From contig CAYVSY010000003.1 in assembly GCA_964454255.1 (NCBI GenBank), positions 1 through 40,076 on the forward strand: a stretch of DNA of 40,076 nucleotides. Reading direction: 5' to 3'. The translations under genes were made by a program, and so were the position numbers. This document shows, one piece after another, positions 1 to 9,326 of this stretch. Source of the DNA: CAYVSY01 sp964454255. GTDB taxonomy: Bacteria > Bacillota_I > Bacilli_A > RF39 > UBA660. The notes under the pieces were generated by a model, which saw only the letters and a list, made by a program, of their open reading frames with translations, was not told the DNA's origin and made no database searches. Numbering within the stretch: the first letter of the stretch is position 1; every line of letters starts with the position of its first letter.

Positions 1-136
1 ATAAAACTTTTTGCATTCGCAAAAACTTCTATAACTTGCTAGACATTATACAATATTTTTTTTAATTTTTTAAATTTTTATCTTTTTTTATTCTTATAAT
101 TTTAGTATAATAATTTAAGTAGATGGAGTGATTACT

Positions 137-1942
137 TTGAAGAATATTAATTTGTGGGATAGTGATTTTAAGAGAAAATATACTTGGACTAATGATGTTT
201 TAGAATTTATTTGGTTAATTAATAATGGAGATATTCCGATTAATTTTAATATTAAAGATGGTTTTAAAGTAGGCGATTCTGAGACTAATATTATTGAGCA
301 AAAGGCAAGCAAGCGTGGCATTAATCTTACTTATGTGGATGATATGCATAATGTTGCGATATGTTTAGATGGTTTTTTATCAACGTATATTTCTACTTCT
401 TTTTATGAAAAAAACAAAGAATTAATAAATAGTGCTATTAAGAATAGAATTATTAATAGTGTAAATAGTAGTTTAGAAATAAGAAATGAATTTTTTGATG
501 ATGAATTACTTGAGGGTATTTTAAAAAATGAAAATTTAACTAAATTGTGGTTATATGATGTTAAGTTAACTGATAAACAAATTGAAAAAATTAAACATAA
601 ATATATTGATGTTTATATTCAAAATAAAGATAAAACAATTAAACTTACATCAAAGGAATTGATTGATAATTATTTAATCAATGATTTGCGAACGAATAGA
701 ACATTTTATATACCATGTTCAATTACTGATAGTCAAATAGAATATTTAAATGAAATTAAAAATGGATCAATTTTAATAATTACTGATCAACAGATTAATG
801 GTTTTAGATTTGTCAATGAAGAAAAACAATATGAACAAATTAATAAATTAATATTAAAATTAAATAATTTAAAAAAACAATTTATTATTAAGATTGAGGT
901 TAATAATAGAACTAAATTTAATGCTTCAGCTGAATTTCTTAATTCACATAATAATCAATCTATTGTGATAAAAAATGATTTTTATGATTATAGTATTACT
1001 GAATATTTAAAAGAAGAAAAAAAATTAGATGAATTGGTTAAAAATGTTAAAAATTCAAATTTATCTAATTTTGAAAAGTATATTGCGGTATATGATATAG
1101 TAAAGAAGTATAAACCATATAAAGAAAATAAAAATGATTTAAATCAATCAAGGCAATTAAAAAATATATTAAATAATGATTATATGGTTTGTGTTGGTTA
1201 TTCTAAATTATTAAGAGTATTACTTGAAAGAGTGGGAATATGTAATAAGGAATACAATGTTGGTGTTTTAGAGGTTGATTATAAAATAAATGATACAAAT
1301 TATTTAGGTAGTCATGTTCGAAATGTTATTTCAATTGATGATGATAAATATGATATTCATGGATATTATTTATGTGATGCAACATGGGATAATGGTGTTA
1401 ATAATAATTATTTAACATATGCTTGTTGCACTTATGATGAAATGTCAAGAACAAAAGAGATGTTTTCTGGTTCTAAAAATGATTATTTTTTAAGTATTCA
1501 TAATTTTGATGAGTTTATTAAAAATATTAATAGTTTATATAATTATGAAATTCATAATAATATTTTTAATAATAATCCTACTGAGATATATGGTCAAGTT
1601 TGTTCGTATTTAATTGAACTTTTTAAAGATTTGGATCCAAAAAAATATAATTTATTTGTTCAAAAAATTATTTTAAATGATTCATATGATAATTATATTT
1701 CTTTATTAACAATTGTTGGTCAATATTTAGAAACAAGAAATAATAAAAAAGTTAATTTTGAAAAAGTTTTAGAAGCAGAAATTAATATTCAAAAAAAATT
1801 ATATGGTTTAAAAGATGAAGATGTTTTAAAATATAAAGAAAAATTGCATAAAGAAAATATGGAACGATATAATAAATTATTTCCTTATGAATTGTTAAGT
1901 GATAATAAATGGGAATTGAAAGGAGAAAAAAGAAATAAATAA
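137..1942 (+). CDS. Transglutaminase-fold (papain-like) protein, cytoplasmic
   Basis: The 601-residue protein has no signal peptide or membrane segment. Its second half carries the transglutaminase-like triad in the usual order: Cys352 in VCVGYSKLL, His393 in GSHVRN and Asp414 in CDATWDN. The first 300 residues are Asn/Lys/Ile-rich and I do not recognise them; they look like alternating short strands and helices. About 150 residues follow the catalytic core. The family includes proteases, peptide N-glycanases and cross-linkers, so the substrate cannot be read from sequence. TTG at 137 is preferred over the in-frame GTG at 128 because the GTG overlaps the ribosome site GGAGTGA. The gene stands alone between its own promoter region (TATAAT at 95-100) and a terminator at 1930-1955. 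Confidence 0.7.
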   Translation: MKNINLWDSDFKRKYTWTNDVLEFIWLINNGDIPINFNIKDGFKVGDSETNIIEQKASKRGINLTYVDDMHNVAICLDGFLSTYISTSFYEKNKELINSAIKNRIINSVNSSLEIRNEFFDDELLEGILKNENLTKLWLYDVKLTDKQIEKIKHKYIDVYIQNKDKTIKLTSKELIDNYLINDLRTNRTFYIPCSITDSQIEYLNEIKNGSILIITDQQINGFRFVNEEKQYEQINKLILKLNNLKKQFIIKIEVNNRTKFNASAEFLNSHNNQSIVIKNDFYDYSITEYLKEEKKLDELVKNVKNSNLSNFEKYIAVYDIVKKYKPYKENKNDLNQSRQLKNILNNDYMVCVGYSKLLRVLLERVGICNKEYNVGVLEVDYKINDTNYLGSHVRNVISIDDDKYDIHGYYLCDATWDNGVNNNYLTYACCTYDEMSRTKEMFSGSKNDYFLSIHNFDEFIKNINSLYNYEIHNNIFNNNPTEIYGQVCSYLIELFKDLDPKKYNLFVQKIILNDSYDNYISLLTIVGQYLETRNNKKVNFEKVLEAEINIQKKLYGLKDEDVLKYKEKLHKENMERYNKLFPYELLSDNKWELKGEKRNK

Positions 1943-1955
1943 TATTTCTTTTTTT
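1930..1955 (+). terminator. Intrinsic terminator after the transglutaminase-fold gene
   Basis: AAGAAATA (1930-1937) pairs with TATTTCTT (1943-1950), followed by a T run to 1955. The stem overlaps the last codons of the upstream gene. Confidence 0.6.
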
Positions 1956-1974
1956 AAATTTTATAAATTTCGTA

Positions 1975-1983
1975 TGTTATAAT
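1975..1983 (+). promoter_or_regulatory. Extended -10 promoter of uvrC
   Basis: TGTTATAAT is a perfect extended -10 element. No good -35 lies 17 bp upstream (TAAATT at 1955-1960), so the TG extension probably compensates. Transcription would start near 1990, giving a leader of only about 12 nt that is almost entirely the ribosome site AGGTGAT. Confidence 0.6.
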
Positions 1984-2001
1984 ATTATTAAGGTGATTAA
2001 T

Positions 2002-3771
2002 ATGATTAGAAAAAAACTCAGTTTAGTTCCACATTTGAGTGGTTGCTATTTAATGAAAGATATAAATAATAATATTATTTATGTTGGCAAATCTAAAAAT
2101 CTTAAAAATAGACTGAGTTCGTATTTTAATCAGACTCATACTGGTAAAACAGCTAAATTGGTTAGTGATATTGTTGATTTTGAATATATTATTACTAATA
2201 CGGAAATGGAAAGTTTATTATTAGAAATTAATTTAATTAAAAAATATGAACCTAAATATAATATTATATTTAGAGATGATAAAAGTTATCCTTATATTGA
2301 AGTTACTAATGATAAAATATTTCAAATTAATATTGTTAGAAATGTCTCACGAAAGAAAAAACGAACTACAAATATTTTTGGACCATATCCAAATGCAGGA
2401 GCTGCTAGAGAGACAGTTCATTTGATTAATCGATTGTATCCACTTCGAAAGTGTAAAAATTATCAGTCTCGTGAATGTTTATATTATCATATTGGAGAAT
2501 GTTTAGGATATTGTCACAATAAAATAGATGACAGTATTTTAAAAAACATGAAGAATGAAATTATTTCATTTTTAAATGGTAATATGGATGAAATAAGAAA
2601 AAAAATAACTGATAAAATGAATATGTATAGTGAAACTTTAGAATTTGAGAAAGCTTTAGAATATAAAAATATGCTTGATAATATTATTACCACTTTAGAA
2701 AAACAAAAAGTTGAATTATCTGATAATGTTAATCGAGATATTATCGGTTATTATTATAATAATAATTATTTATCTGTTGTGATAATGTTTGTTCGAGGTG
2801 GAAAACTATTAGGAAGACATACTAAAATTTTTTCTATAGTCGATAATTTAGAAAATGAATTAATGAATTTTTTAGTTAGTTATTATGAAAAAAATGATGT
2901 TGATCCTAAAGAAATATTAATTCCTAATATATTAAATAATGAATTATTGACGGAATTGTTTAATATTAATTTTATTATTCCTATAAAAGGAACAAAAAAC
3001 AAATTATTAAGTTTGGCTAACGATAATGCTAGAATAGTATATAATGAAAAAATGGAATTAACGTTTAGAAATGATGAAAAATGGACTAATGCTTTAAAAG
3101 AATTAAACAGGTTATTACAATTAAAATCTTCTAATCGTATTGAAATATTTGATAATTCTAATATTTTTGGTAGTTTCAATGTATCAGGAATGGTTGTTTT
3201 TATTGATGGAAAACCATCTAAACACAATTATCGAAAATTTAAAATTACAAACGAAAAAAATGATGATTATGGAACAATGAAAGAAGTTATTTATAGACGC
3301 TATTTTAAAGTTTTAAAAGATAATTTAATTTGGCCAGATTTAATTATTGTTGATGGTGGGATAGGTCAAATTAATGTGACACGTGAAGTTTTAAGTAGTT
3401 TAAATATGAGTATTCCTGTTTGTGGCTTGAAAAAAGATGATAAACATAAAACATCAATGTTACTTGGAAAAGATCCAATTGTTGAATTAAATGTTTCCAA
3501 ACAAAGTGATTTATTTTATTTACTTACACGAATACAAGATGAAGTTCATAATTGGACAATAAATTATCATAAAAATATTAGAGGAAAAGGTGCTTTATCT
3601 AGTATATTAGATAATATTAATGGGATAGGTGAAAAAAGAAAAAAAGAATTATTAAAAAAATATAAAACAATTGTTAGAATGAAAGAATGTAGTTTAGAAG
3701 AACTGGAAGGTATTTTACCTAAAAATATTGCAAAAGATTTTTTTGATTTTCTAAAAAATTATAAGGAGTAA
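2002..3771 (+). CDS. uvrC: UvrABC system protein C (excinuclease subunit)
   Basis: UvrC makes both incisions around a bulky DNA lesion after UvrA/UvrB loading. The 589-residue protein has the full layout: a GIY-YIG nuclease near residues 10-90 (GCYLMKD..IIYVGKSKNL), a four-Cys cluster CX7CX7CX3C at Cys151-Cys171 as in iron-sulfur UvrC proteins, a UVR domain (EFEKALEYKNMLDNI), the RNase H-like 5' nuclease (FDNSN, IIVDGGIGQI, the His in NYHKN) and a C-terminal helix-hairpin-helix (GIGEKRKKELLKKY). ATG 2002 is chosen over GTG 1993 because the latter lies inside the ribosome site. mutL starts 3 nt after the stop, so the two repair genes are co-transcribed. Confidence 0.97.
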   Translation: MIRKKLSLVPHLSGCYLMKDINNNIIYVGKSKNLKNRLSSYFNQTHTGKTAKLVSDIVDFEYIITNTEMESLLLEINLIKKYEPKYNIIFRDDKSYPYIEVTNDKIFQINIVRNVSRKKKRTTNIFGPYPNAGAARETVHLINRLYPLRKCKNYQSRECLYYHIGECLGYCHNKIDDSILKNMKNEIISFLNGNMDEIRKKITDKMNMYSETLEFEKALEYKNMLDNIITTLEKQKVELSDNVNRDIIGYYYNNNYLSVVIMFVRGGKLLGRHTKIFSIVDNLENELMNFLVSYYEKNDVDPKEILIPNILNNELLTELFNINFIIPIKGTKNKLLSLANDNARIVYNEKMELTFRNDEKWTNALKELNRLLQLKSSNRIEIFDNSNIFGSFNVSGMVVFIDGKPSKHNYRKFKITNEKNDDYGTMKEVIYRRYFKVLKDNLIWPDLIIVDGGIGQINVTREVLSSLNMSIPVCGLKKDDKHKTSMLLGKDPIVELNVSKQSDLFYLLTRIQDEVHNWTINYHKNIRGKGALSSILDNINGIGEKRKKELLKKYKTIVRMKECSLEELEGILPKNIAKDFFDFLKNYKE

Positions 3772-3774
3772 ATT

Positions 3775-5556
3775 ATGGCTAATATAAAAATAATGGATGA
3801 AGATTTAAGTAACAAAATTGCGGCTGGAGAAGTAGTTGAAAAATGCGTTTCAATTGTGAAGGAATTGGTTGAAAATAGCATTGATGCATTGAGTAATGAA
3901 ATTAAAATATTTTTAAAAGAATCAGGAATAAAAGAAATAAAAGTTGTTGATAATGGTATTGGTATGGATAAGGATGATGCTCTTTTAGCTTTTCAAAGAC
4001 ATGCGACATCTAAGTTAACTAGTATTAGTGAATTGTTTTCTATTAATACTTTGGGCTTCCGTGGTGAAGCTATTCCTTCTATTGCATCGGTTAGTGAAAT
4101 AATTTTAAAAACAGGTAAAGATAATATGGGGACAATGATTCGTATAAAAGGCGGGAAAATATTAGAAAAAAAATCATGTGAAGCTATTAAGGGAACATCT
4201 TTTTTGGTAACTAATTTATTTTATAATACGCCGGCTCGATTAAAGTATTTATCAAGTTTATGGACAGAATTGGCCAATATTATTGAATATGTTAATAAGA
4301 TGGCTTTAGCACATCCAAATATAAAGTTTGTTTTATATAATGATGATAAAGAACTTTTAAATACTGATGGTTCTTCTAATTTACTTAAAGTAATTAAAGA
4401 TATTTATGGAATAGATATTGCTAAAAAAATGATTGAAATTCAAAATTGTAACAATGATTATAATATATATGGTTATATTTCTTTGCCAGAAGTTACAAAA
4501 AGTAATAGAAATCATATTACTACTTTAGTTAATGGTAGAGTAGTTAAAAATATGGAATTAAATAGATATATTAATGATTCGTATCATAATTTTAAGGAAG
4601 ATTCTAGATATCCGATTGTGGTTTTAAATATTGAAGTTGATCCTAGTTTAATTGATGTTAATATTCATCCATCTAAATTAGATATTAAATTTAGTTTTTT
4701 TGATGATTTAAAAGACTTAATAACTAAAACTATAATAGATAAAATTAAAAATAAATTACTTATTCCTAAAATTGAAATTCATGAAAAAATTTCATCTAAG
4801 TTTGATAATTTAACATTAAATTTAGAAAGAAATATAATTAAGGAATCGGATTATGAATATACAACATCGTTAGAACAATTAGTTCGTGTGGAAGAAAAAC
4901 CTAATAATATTTATGATGTTAAAGAAGAAGTTTTAATAAATAATTATATTGAAGAAATAACTAACGATAAAAAATTACCTGAATTATATGTTGTTGGATT
5001 ATTATTAGGGACATATATTGTTTGTCAGAATGAATTGGGATTATATTTAATGGATTTTCATGCTGCCAAAGAAAGAATTAATTATGAAAAATATTTATAT
5101 ATATTATCATATCCTAATAATAATACTATTGATATGTTAGTTCCTATTATTATTGAACTGCCTTTAAATGAATATTTAATTGTAAAAGAAAATATGGATA
5201 TTATTGATAACTTAAATATTACGATGGAAGAATTTGGACATAATTCATTTAGAATAAAATCTCATCCGACATGGTTTAAAGAGGGAATGGAAGAAGAAAT
5301 TATTAGAAAAATAATTGAACTTGTTTTAACTAAAGAAAAAAAATTTGATTTAGCTATTTTTAATGATAGATTGGCAATGTCAATTGCTTGTAAGAAATCA
5401 GTAAAAGCTAATACTGATATTACAATTGATGAAATGGAAAGATTAATTAATGATTTGAGACAATGTAATAATCCATATAATTGTCCACATGGTAGACCAA
5501 CAATAATAAATTGGACTAAATATGAACTTGAGAAATTGTTTAAAAGAAGTGTTTGA
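3775..5556 (+). CDS. mutL: DNA mismatch repair protein MutL (endonuclease type)
   Basis: MutL couples mismatch recognition by MutS to strand removal. The N-terminal GHKL ATPase is intact (ENSIDA, DNGIGMD, RHATSKL, GFRGEA). The C-terminal region keeps the metal-dependent endonuclease motif DxHA(X)2E(X)4E (D427 in DFHAAKERINYE), a conserved Cys block (ACKKSVKA) and CPHGRPT, so this is a nicking MutL as expected in organisms without MutH. A Lys/Glu-rich linker separates the halves. The 593-residue length is normal. It follows uvrC by 3 nt and precedes a small unknown gene in the same transcript; mutS, its usual neighbour, is not in the window. Confidence 0.97.
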   Translation: MANIKIMDEDLSNKIAAGEVVEKCVSIVKELVENSIDALSNEIKIFLKESGIKEIKVVDNGIGMDKDDALLAFQRHATSKLTSISELFSINTLGFRGEAIPSIASVSEIILKTGKDNMGTMIRIKGGKILEKKSCEAIKGTSFLVTNLFYNTPARLKYLSSLWTELANIIEYVNKMALAHPNIKFVLYNDDKELLNTDGSSNLLKVIKDIYGIDIAKKMIEIQNCNNDYNIYGYISLPEVTKSNRNHITTLVNGRVVKNMELNRYINDSYHNFKEDSRYPIVVLNIEVDPSLIDVNIHPSKLDIKFSFFDDLKDLITKTIIDKIKNKLLIPKIEIHEKISSKFDNLTLNLERNIIKESDYEYTTSLEQLVRVEEKPNNIYDVKEEVLINNYIEEITNDKKLPELYVVGLLLGTYIVCQNELGLYLMDFHAAKERINYEKYLYILSYPNNNTIDMLVPIIIELPLNEYLIVKENMDIIDNLNITMEEFGHNSFRIKSHPTWFKEGMEEEIIRKIIELVLTKEKKFDLAIFNDRLAMSIACKKSVKANTDITIDEMERLINDLRQCNNPYNCPHGRPTIINWTKYELEKLFKRSV

Positions 5557-5602
5557 CATAGGTTATTGATTATGTTAAAATAAAGAAAATTTGGGAGGGT
5601 TT

Positions 5603-5836
5603 ATGAGTTATACAGATGATTGTATGCAATCTTTGACAATTGCTTTGAAAAATACAGATACATTAAAGTATGAAATTAGAGATTTTAATCAAAATATTAA
5701 TACATTTAAAAGATTAGCAGTTGCTATTGAGAGACATAATGAATTGATGGAAATGCAATTGGGATTAAAAGAACTAACAAATGAAACAACTTCTTTTGGA
5801 ACAACTTCTTTAAATATTAAAAGAAGAAAATTATAG
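5603..5836 (+). CDS. Small helical protein of unknown function
   Basis: I do not recognise this 77-residue protein. It is predicted to be mostly helical, with an amphipathic stretch around residues 20-60 (EIRDFNQNINTFKRLAVAIERHNELMEM split by short turns) and a basic C-terminus (KRRKL). ATG 5603 has a strong ribosome site GGGAGGGT 5 nt upstream; the in-frame TTG at 5591 lies before that site and is rejected. The gene follows mutL by 46 nt and its stop codon sits in the stem of a terminator, so it is the last gene of the uvrC-mutL transcript. A coiled-coil or small adaptor role is possible, but nothing in the sequence shows it. Confidence 0.75.
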   Translation: MSYTDDCMQSLTIALKNTDTLKYEIRDFNQNINTFKRLAVAIERHNELMEMQLGLKELTNETTSFGTTSLNIKRRKL

Positions 5837-5856
5837 TTCTTTGGAACTATTTTTTT
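5833..5856 (+). terminator. Intrinsic terminator after the uvrC-mutL operon
   Basis: ATAGTTC (5833-5839) pairs perfectly with GAACTAT (5844-5850), with a four-base loop and six T after the stem. The upstream stop codon lies within the stem. Confidence 0.8.
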
Positions 5857-5873
5857 ATATGAGGAGAAATAGA

Positions 5874-6749
5874 ATGAATAAAATAATTGTTATAGTTGGA
5901 CCAACCGGAATAGGTAAAACGAAATTATCACTAGCAATTGCTAAAAAATATAATGGAGAAATTATTAATGCTGATAGTATGCAAATATATAAAGATTTAA
6001 ATATTGGAACAGCTAAGATAAAACCAGAGGAAAAAGAAAGTATTCCACATCATTTATTTGATATAAAAGATATATTTGAAGAATATTCTATATTTGATTA
6101 TCAAAAAGATTGTCGTGAAAAAATAAAAGAAATTAAAAAAAGAAATAAAACTCCTATTATTGTAGGAGGAACGGGCTTATATATTAAAAGTGCTTTGTAT
6201 GATTATAAAATTAATGAAAATAAAATTAGTGATAATTATGATAATTTATCTACGGAAGAATTATATGACGAATTAATAAAAATTGATAAATCTATTATTA
6301 TTGATAAATGTAATAGAAGAAGATTAATTAGAGCTTTAAATTATATTAGAGAAAATAAAACATCTATTAATAATAATAAAACAGATAAATTATTATATGA
6401 TTGTATATTTATTGGTTTAACTATTGATAGGGATAAATTATATAATATTATAAATAATAGAGTAGATATAATGATAGATAATGGTTTAATTGAAGAAGTT
6501 CGAGATTTTTATGATAAAAAAATATATTTTAAACCGCTTTTAAATGGCATTGGGTATAAAGAATTGTATAAATATTTTGATAATTTAATTTCATTAGATG
6601 AAGCTATTGATTTAATTAAGAAAAATTCTAGACATTATGCTAAAAGACAATGGACGTTTTTTAAAAATCAAATGGATATTAATTGGGTAGAAGTAAATTT
6701 ATATAATTTTGAAGAAACTATTTTAAAAACAATAAAAATTATTGGTTAA
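5874..6749 (+). CDS. miaA: tRNA dimethylallyltransferase MiaA
   Basis: MiaA transfers a dimethylallyl group to the exocyclic amine of A37 in tRNAs that read codons beginning with U. The 291-residue protein has the P-loop GPTGIGKTKLS, the substrate-binding block INADSMQIY..NIGTAKI, GGTGLYIKSALY and the RRLIRALNY motif, with a C-terminal GIGYKE block and the RHYAKRQWTFFK basic patch. Length is close to the usual 300-315. ATG 5874 is 6 nt after GAGGAGA; the in-frame ATG at 5859 lacks a site. A terminator precedes it and another covers its stop, so it is probably monocistronic or receives read-through from mutL, as in many Bacilli where miaA follows mutL. Confidence 0.95.
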   Translation: MNKIIVIVGPTGIGKTKLSLAIAKKYNGEIINADSMQIYKDLNIGTAKIKPEEKESIPHHLFDIKDIFEEYSIFDYQKDCREKIKEIKKRNKTPIIVGGTGLYIKSALYDYKINENKISDNYDNLSTEELYDELIKIDKSIIIDKCNRRRLIRALNYIRENKTSINNNKTDKLLYDCIFIGLTIDRDKLYNIINNRVDIMIDNGLIEEVRDFYDKKIYFKPLLNGIGYKELYKYFDNLISLDEAIDLIKKNSRHYAKRQWTFFKNQMDINWVEVNLYNFEETILKTIKIIG

Positions 6750-6764
6750 AACAATAATTTTTTT
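6736..6764 (+). terminator. Intrinsic terminator of miaA
   Basis: AAATTATTG (6736-6744) pairs perfectly with CAATAATTT (6752-6760), followed by a T run to 6764. The stop codon of miaA lies in the loop. Confidence 0.75.
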
Positions 6765-6798
6765 AGAATTTAATTTCTTAAAAAGTATAAAATAATTA

Positions 6799-6827
6799 TT
6801 GCATATAAAAAAGGACTATGTTATAAT
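6799..6827 (+). promoter_or_regulatory. Promoter of the Cys-repeat surface protein gene
   Basis: TTGCAT at 6799-6804, a 17-bp spacer and TATAAT at 6822-6827 with an upstream TGT extension form a near-consensus SigA promoter. Confidence 0.65.
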
Positions 6828-6852
6828 TTTTTTATAATAAAGAGGTGGTTAT

Positions 6853-8316
6853 GTGAAAAAAAGATTATATTTAATATTTAATTTATCATTATGTGTAGCT
6901 ATTATGGTTGGTTTAGTATTAGCATGGATTGATTATAATAAAATAAATAAATCTGCTGATATTACTAATAGTAATCAAAAATTATTAAAGATATTCTATG
7001 CTAATGGGACAGATATTTCTATTAATAATCTAGTTAGATCTAATTCTCCGGATTATAATTCAATATGTGATGATGGAACCTGTTATAGAAATGACTTTGT
7101 TGTTTCTAATCCAGGATTATTAAATGCTATAATTAATGGTGATATATCAATTATTAGTAATAATTACGAAAATAGTAAGTTAATGTTTTCGTTATATGAA
7201 GAAGGAACTAAAATTATTAATGATATGGCAATAGAAAATGATTCTATAAAATTATTTGATAATGTTTTTATTGAAGAAAATAAGAATATTAAAACATATA
7301 CATTATTTATATGGATAAATGAAACAGCATCTAGTGAAAATGGTTCTTTAAATGCTACACTTAATGTTAGCGGCAATAAATCGGAAAAGGGTAATTATGT
7401 ATATTATGATTTATCAAAATCGTCAATTGTAATATCAAAAGGATCAACAAATAATAAATTATTAATTAAAGGTGTTGAAAGTAGTTCGGAAATAAAGTTT
7501 CAAAATAATCAAATAAATGAATCTTTAAAAGAAATAAATAGAACAGTTAAAATTGTTTTAACTGGATCGACGAATAATAATAATATTCAAGTTACGAGTG
7601 GTGATCCTGTAATTATACTATCAAATGTAAATATTGATTTATCAAAAGAAGGTCCAGCTGGTATTGTGATTTCAGATGGAGCGACTGTTAAATTAAATAT
7701 TTTTGGAGAAAACACAATTAAAAGTGGTATAGATATATCAGATAATTCTAAACTTAATATTTCTGGTGATGGTTCATTATCTACTATAAATGAAATAAAT
7801 ACTACATTAACTTCAAAACAAATTTCTGTAAAAGGACCTTTAAAATATACTTATACATGTGAAACGGGCACATTAAATGGTGAGAATTGTGAAATTGATG
7901 CTACTTCAAAATATAGTTGTTCAACTGGAACTTTAAATGAAAAAAATTGTGTTAAAACGGCTACGATGAAACATATTTGTGATGTTGGAACTTTAAATTC
8001 TGATGATAATAAATGTTATTATCAATTCTATTCTACGGAATGTATGGCTGTTGGGTCATGTAAGACTAATATAATTCCAGAAAACGGAGTATTATGTGAT
8101 CGGTCTGATTGGACAAAAACTAAAACTCTTAGTGATGAATTTGGTAGCATTGGAGTTGAATGTAGTAAATCGTCAGAATCAAAATATGTTTGTGATGATA
8201 ATTGGACTAATACAGGAACAAATTGTAAAACGAATGCTAAAATGACATATACTTGTGAAACAGGAACGTTAAAAAATGATAAATGTATTCTTCCTGCTTT
8301 ATTAAAAATTAATTAA
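6853..8316 (+). CDS. Membrane-anchored surface protein with Cys-rich repeats
   Basis: This 487-residue protein starts with a basic N-terminus and one hydrophobic segment (about residues 5-26), consistent with a signal anchor. Residues 30-170 form an unrecognised domain. Residues 220-325 have a strand-turn pattern with G-x-S/N turns (NISGDGSL, ISDGATVKLN) that resembles a short beta-helix or carbohydrate-binding fold. The C-terminal third, from Cys336, contains five imperfect units of the form Y-x-C-x(2)-G-T-L-(N)-x-C, e.g. YTCETGTLNGENC and YTCETGTLKNDKC. There is no LPxTG signal. GTG 6853 is the start because the nearby ATG at 6851 is out of frame and runs into TGA at once; AGAGGTGG precedes it. 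It converges on an exported transglutaminase-fold gene. Confidence 0.75.
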   Translation: MKKRLYLIFNLSLCVAIMVGLVLAWIDYNKINKSADITNSNQKLLKIFYANGTDISINNLVRSNSPDYNSICDDGTCYRNDFVVSNPGLLNAIINGDISIISNNYENSKLMFSLYEEGTKIINDMAIENDSIKLFDNVFIEENKNIKTYTLFIWINETASSENGSLNATLNVSGNKSEKGNYVYYDLSKSSIVISKGSTNNKLLIKGVESSSEIKFQNNQINESLKEINRTVKIVLTGSTNNNNIQVTSGDPVIILSNVNIDLSKEGPAGIVISDGATVKLNIFGENTIKSGIDISDNSKLNISGDGSLSTINEINTTLTSKQISVKGPLKYTYTCETGTLNGENCEIDATSKYSCSTGTLNEKNCVKTATMKHICDVGTLNSDDNKCYYQFYSTECMAVGSCKTNIIPENGVLCDRSDWTKTKTLSDEFGSIGVECSKSSESKYVCDDNWTNTGTNCKTNAKMTYTCETGTLKNDKCILPALLKIN

Positions 8317-8323
8317 TTTGTCT

Positions 8324-8364
8324 AAAAAAAAGTGAACTTCAAATTTTTGAATATTCACTTTTTT
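8324..8364. terminator. Bidirectional terminator between convergent genes
   Basis: AAAAAAGTGAA (8325-8335) pairs with TTCACTTTTTT (8354-8364). T runs on both strands let it serve the surface-protein gene and the leftward transglutaminase-fold gene, whose stop codon overlaps it. Confidence 0.8.
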
Positions 8365-9274
8365 ATTCATTTTTTGTTTCTTTAAATAGTTCTTTATTAA
8401 ATGAATGTTCATTATCATTTAATTTTTCTAGTTCATTGGTTGTGATTAAAAAATAATCATAATTTAAATAATCATTGCCAGTTGATGATATCGGATCATC
8501 CCAAGTAAGATCTATATGTAGCCATTGATTATCAATATATGCTAAGTTCCAAATATGATTATCGTTACTTATCTTATAGTTGGGAATATTTAATTTATTT
8601 AAGAAGATGGCCATTGCATCAGAATATCCACTACATATTCCATATCCTTCAAATAATACACCATAGGCGGTTGTAGAATGATATGTTTTATCATCAATGT
8701 TCTCTTTCTTTAATTTATCATATTTAGTATTGTTAATTATATAATCATGAATGGTTTTTATTTTTTCTCGATCAGTCATTGTTATTTTAATATTTTTTTC
8801 AATAATATCTTGGACTTTATCATTAATTTTTATTATTGTATCAGTGTCATATATTTTAGTTCTTTCCATTTTAAGAGTGAAGTAACCATCTGAAGAAAAG
8901 GTTATGCTATCAAAACTATTATACGGATGAACAAAGCCATTTAAATATGATAATAAACTTTTATTTTTTCCTAATTCTAATAAATCATCAATACAACTTC
9001 TATATTTATCTGAACAATATTTATTCATTGTATCTTGTCCGTTATTTAAAAAAGTATATACGCTATTAATTATATCATAATAACTTTCTAATTTTGGATT
9101 TTCATTTTCTTTTACATATGAGAATTGATAATCATTAGTATAATTATTATTTTTATATGTTTCATTATTTATTTTAAACTTTATTTCTTGAAATTTGTAA
9201 TAGAGATTGTCACTATAAAAATTAATATATGTTACTATTAGTATTAAAACAATTGCAAAGAAATTTTTTTTCAT
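8363..9274 (-). CDS. Exported transglutaminase-like protein
   Basis: The 303-residue protein has an N-terminal basic-hydrophobic segment (about residues 4-20) that looks like a signal anchor, so the rest should be outside the membrane. The C-terminal half is a transglutaminase-like domain with a complete triad: Cys214 in GICSGYSDAM, His240 in NHIWN and Asp255 in IDLTWDDP, plus the usual IHDYIINNTKYD helix before it. Family members act as cell-wall or protein-modifying peptidases or cross-linkers; the substrate is unknown. The ribosome site GGTGAG lies just before ATG. Its promoter is embedded in the rpsT terminator. It faces the Cys-repeat surface protein gene, a possible partner by position only. 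Confidence 0.8.
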   Translation of the reverse strand: MKKNFFAIVLILIVTYINFYSDNLYYKFQEIKFKINNETYKNNNYTNDYQFSYVKENENPKLESYYDIINSVYTFLNNGQDTMNKYCSDKYRSCIDDLLELGKNKSLLSYLNGFVHPYNSFDSITFSSDGYFTLKMERTKIYDTDTIIKINDKVQDIIEKNIKITMTDREKIKTIHDYIINNTKYDKLKKENIDDKTYHSTTAYGVLFEGYGICSGYSDAMAIFLNKLNIPNYKISNDNHIWNLAYIDNQWLHIDLTWDDPISSTGNDYLNYDYFLITTNELEKLNDNEHSFNKELFKETKNE

Positions 9275-9297
9275 TTCTCACCATTCCTATTTTTTTA

Positions 9298-9326
9298 ATT
9301 ATAACAAAAAAAAGAAGTAATGTCAT
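9298..9326 (-). promoter_or_regulatory. Promoter of the exported transglutaminase-like gene, inside the rpsT terminator
   Basis: Read on the minus strand: ATGACA (9326-9321), a 17-bp spacer, then TATAAT (9303-9298) with a TGT extension. The spacer contains one arm and the T run of the rpsT terminator hairpin (9306-9337). Confidence 0.55.

Noticed and set aside
8..25. Hairpin TTTTTGC/GCAAAAA near the left edge
   Set aside because: Only two G-C pairs and no T run on the plus strand; context to the left is cut off.
1955..1990. LexA box at uvrC
   Set aside because: TTTCGTATGTTATA has one partial half-site and no matching second half; the sequence is explained by the extended -10.
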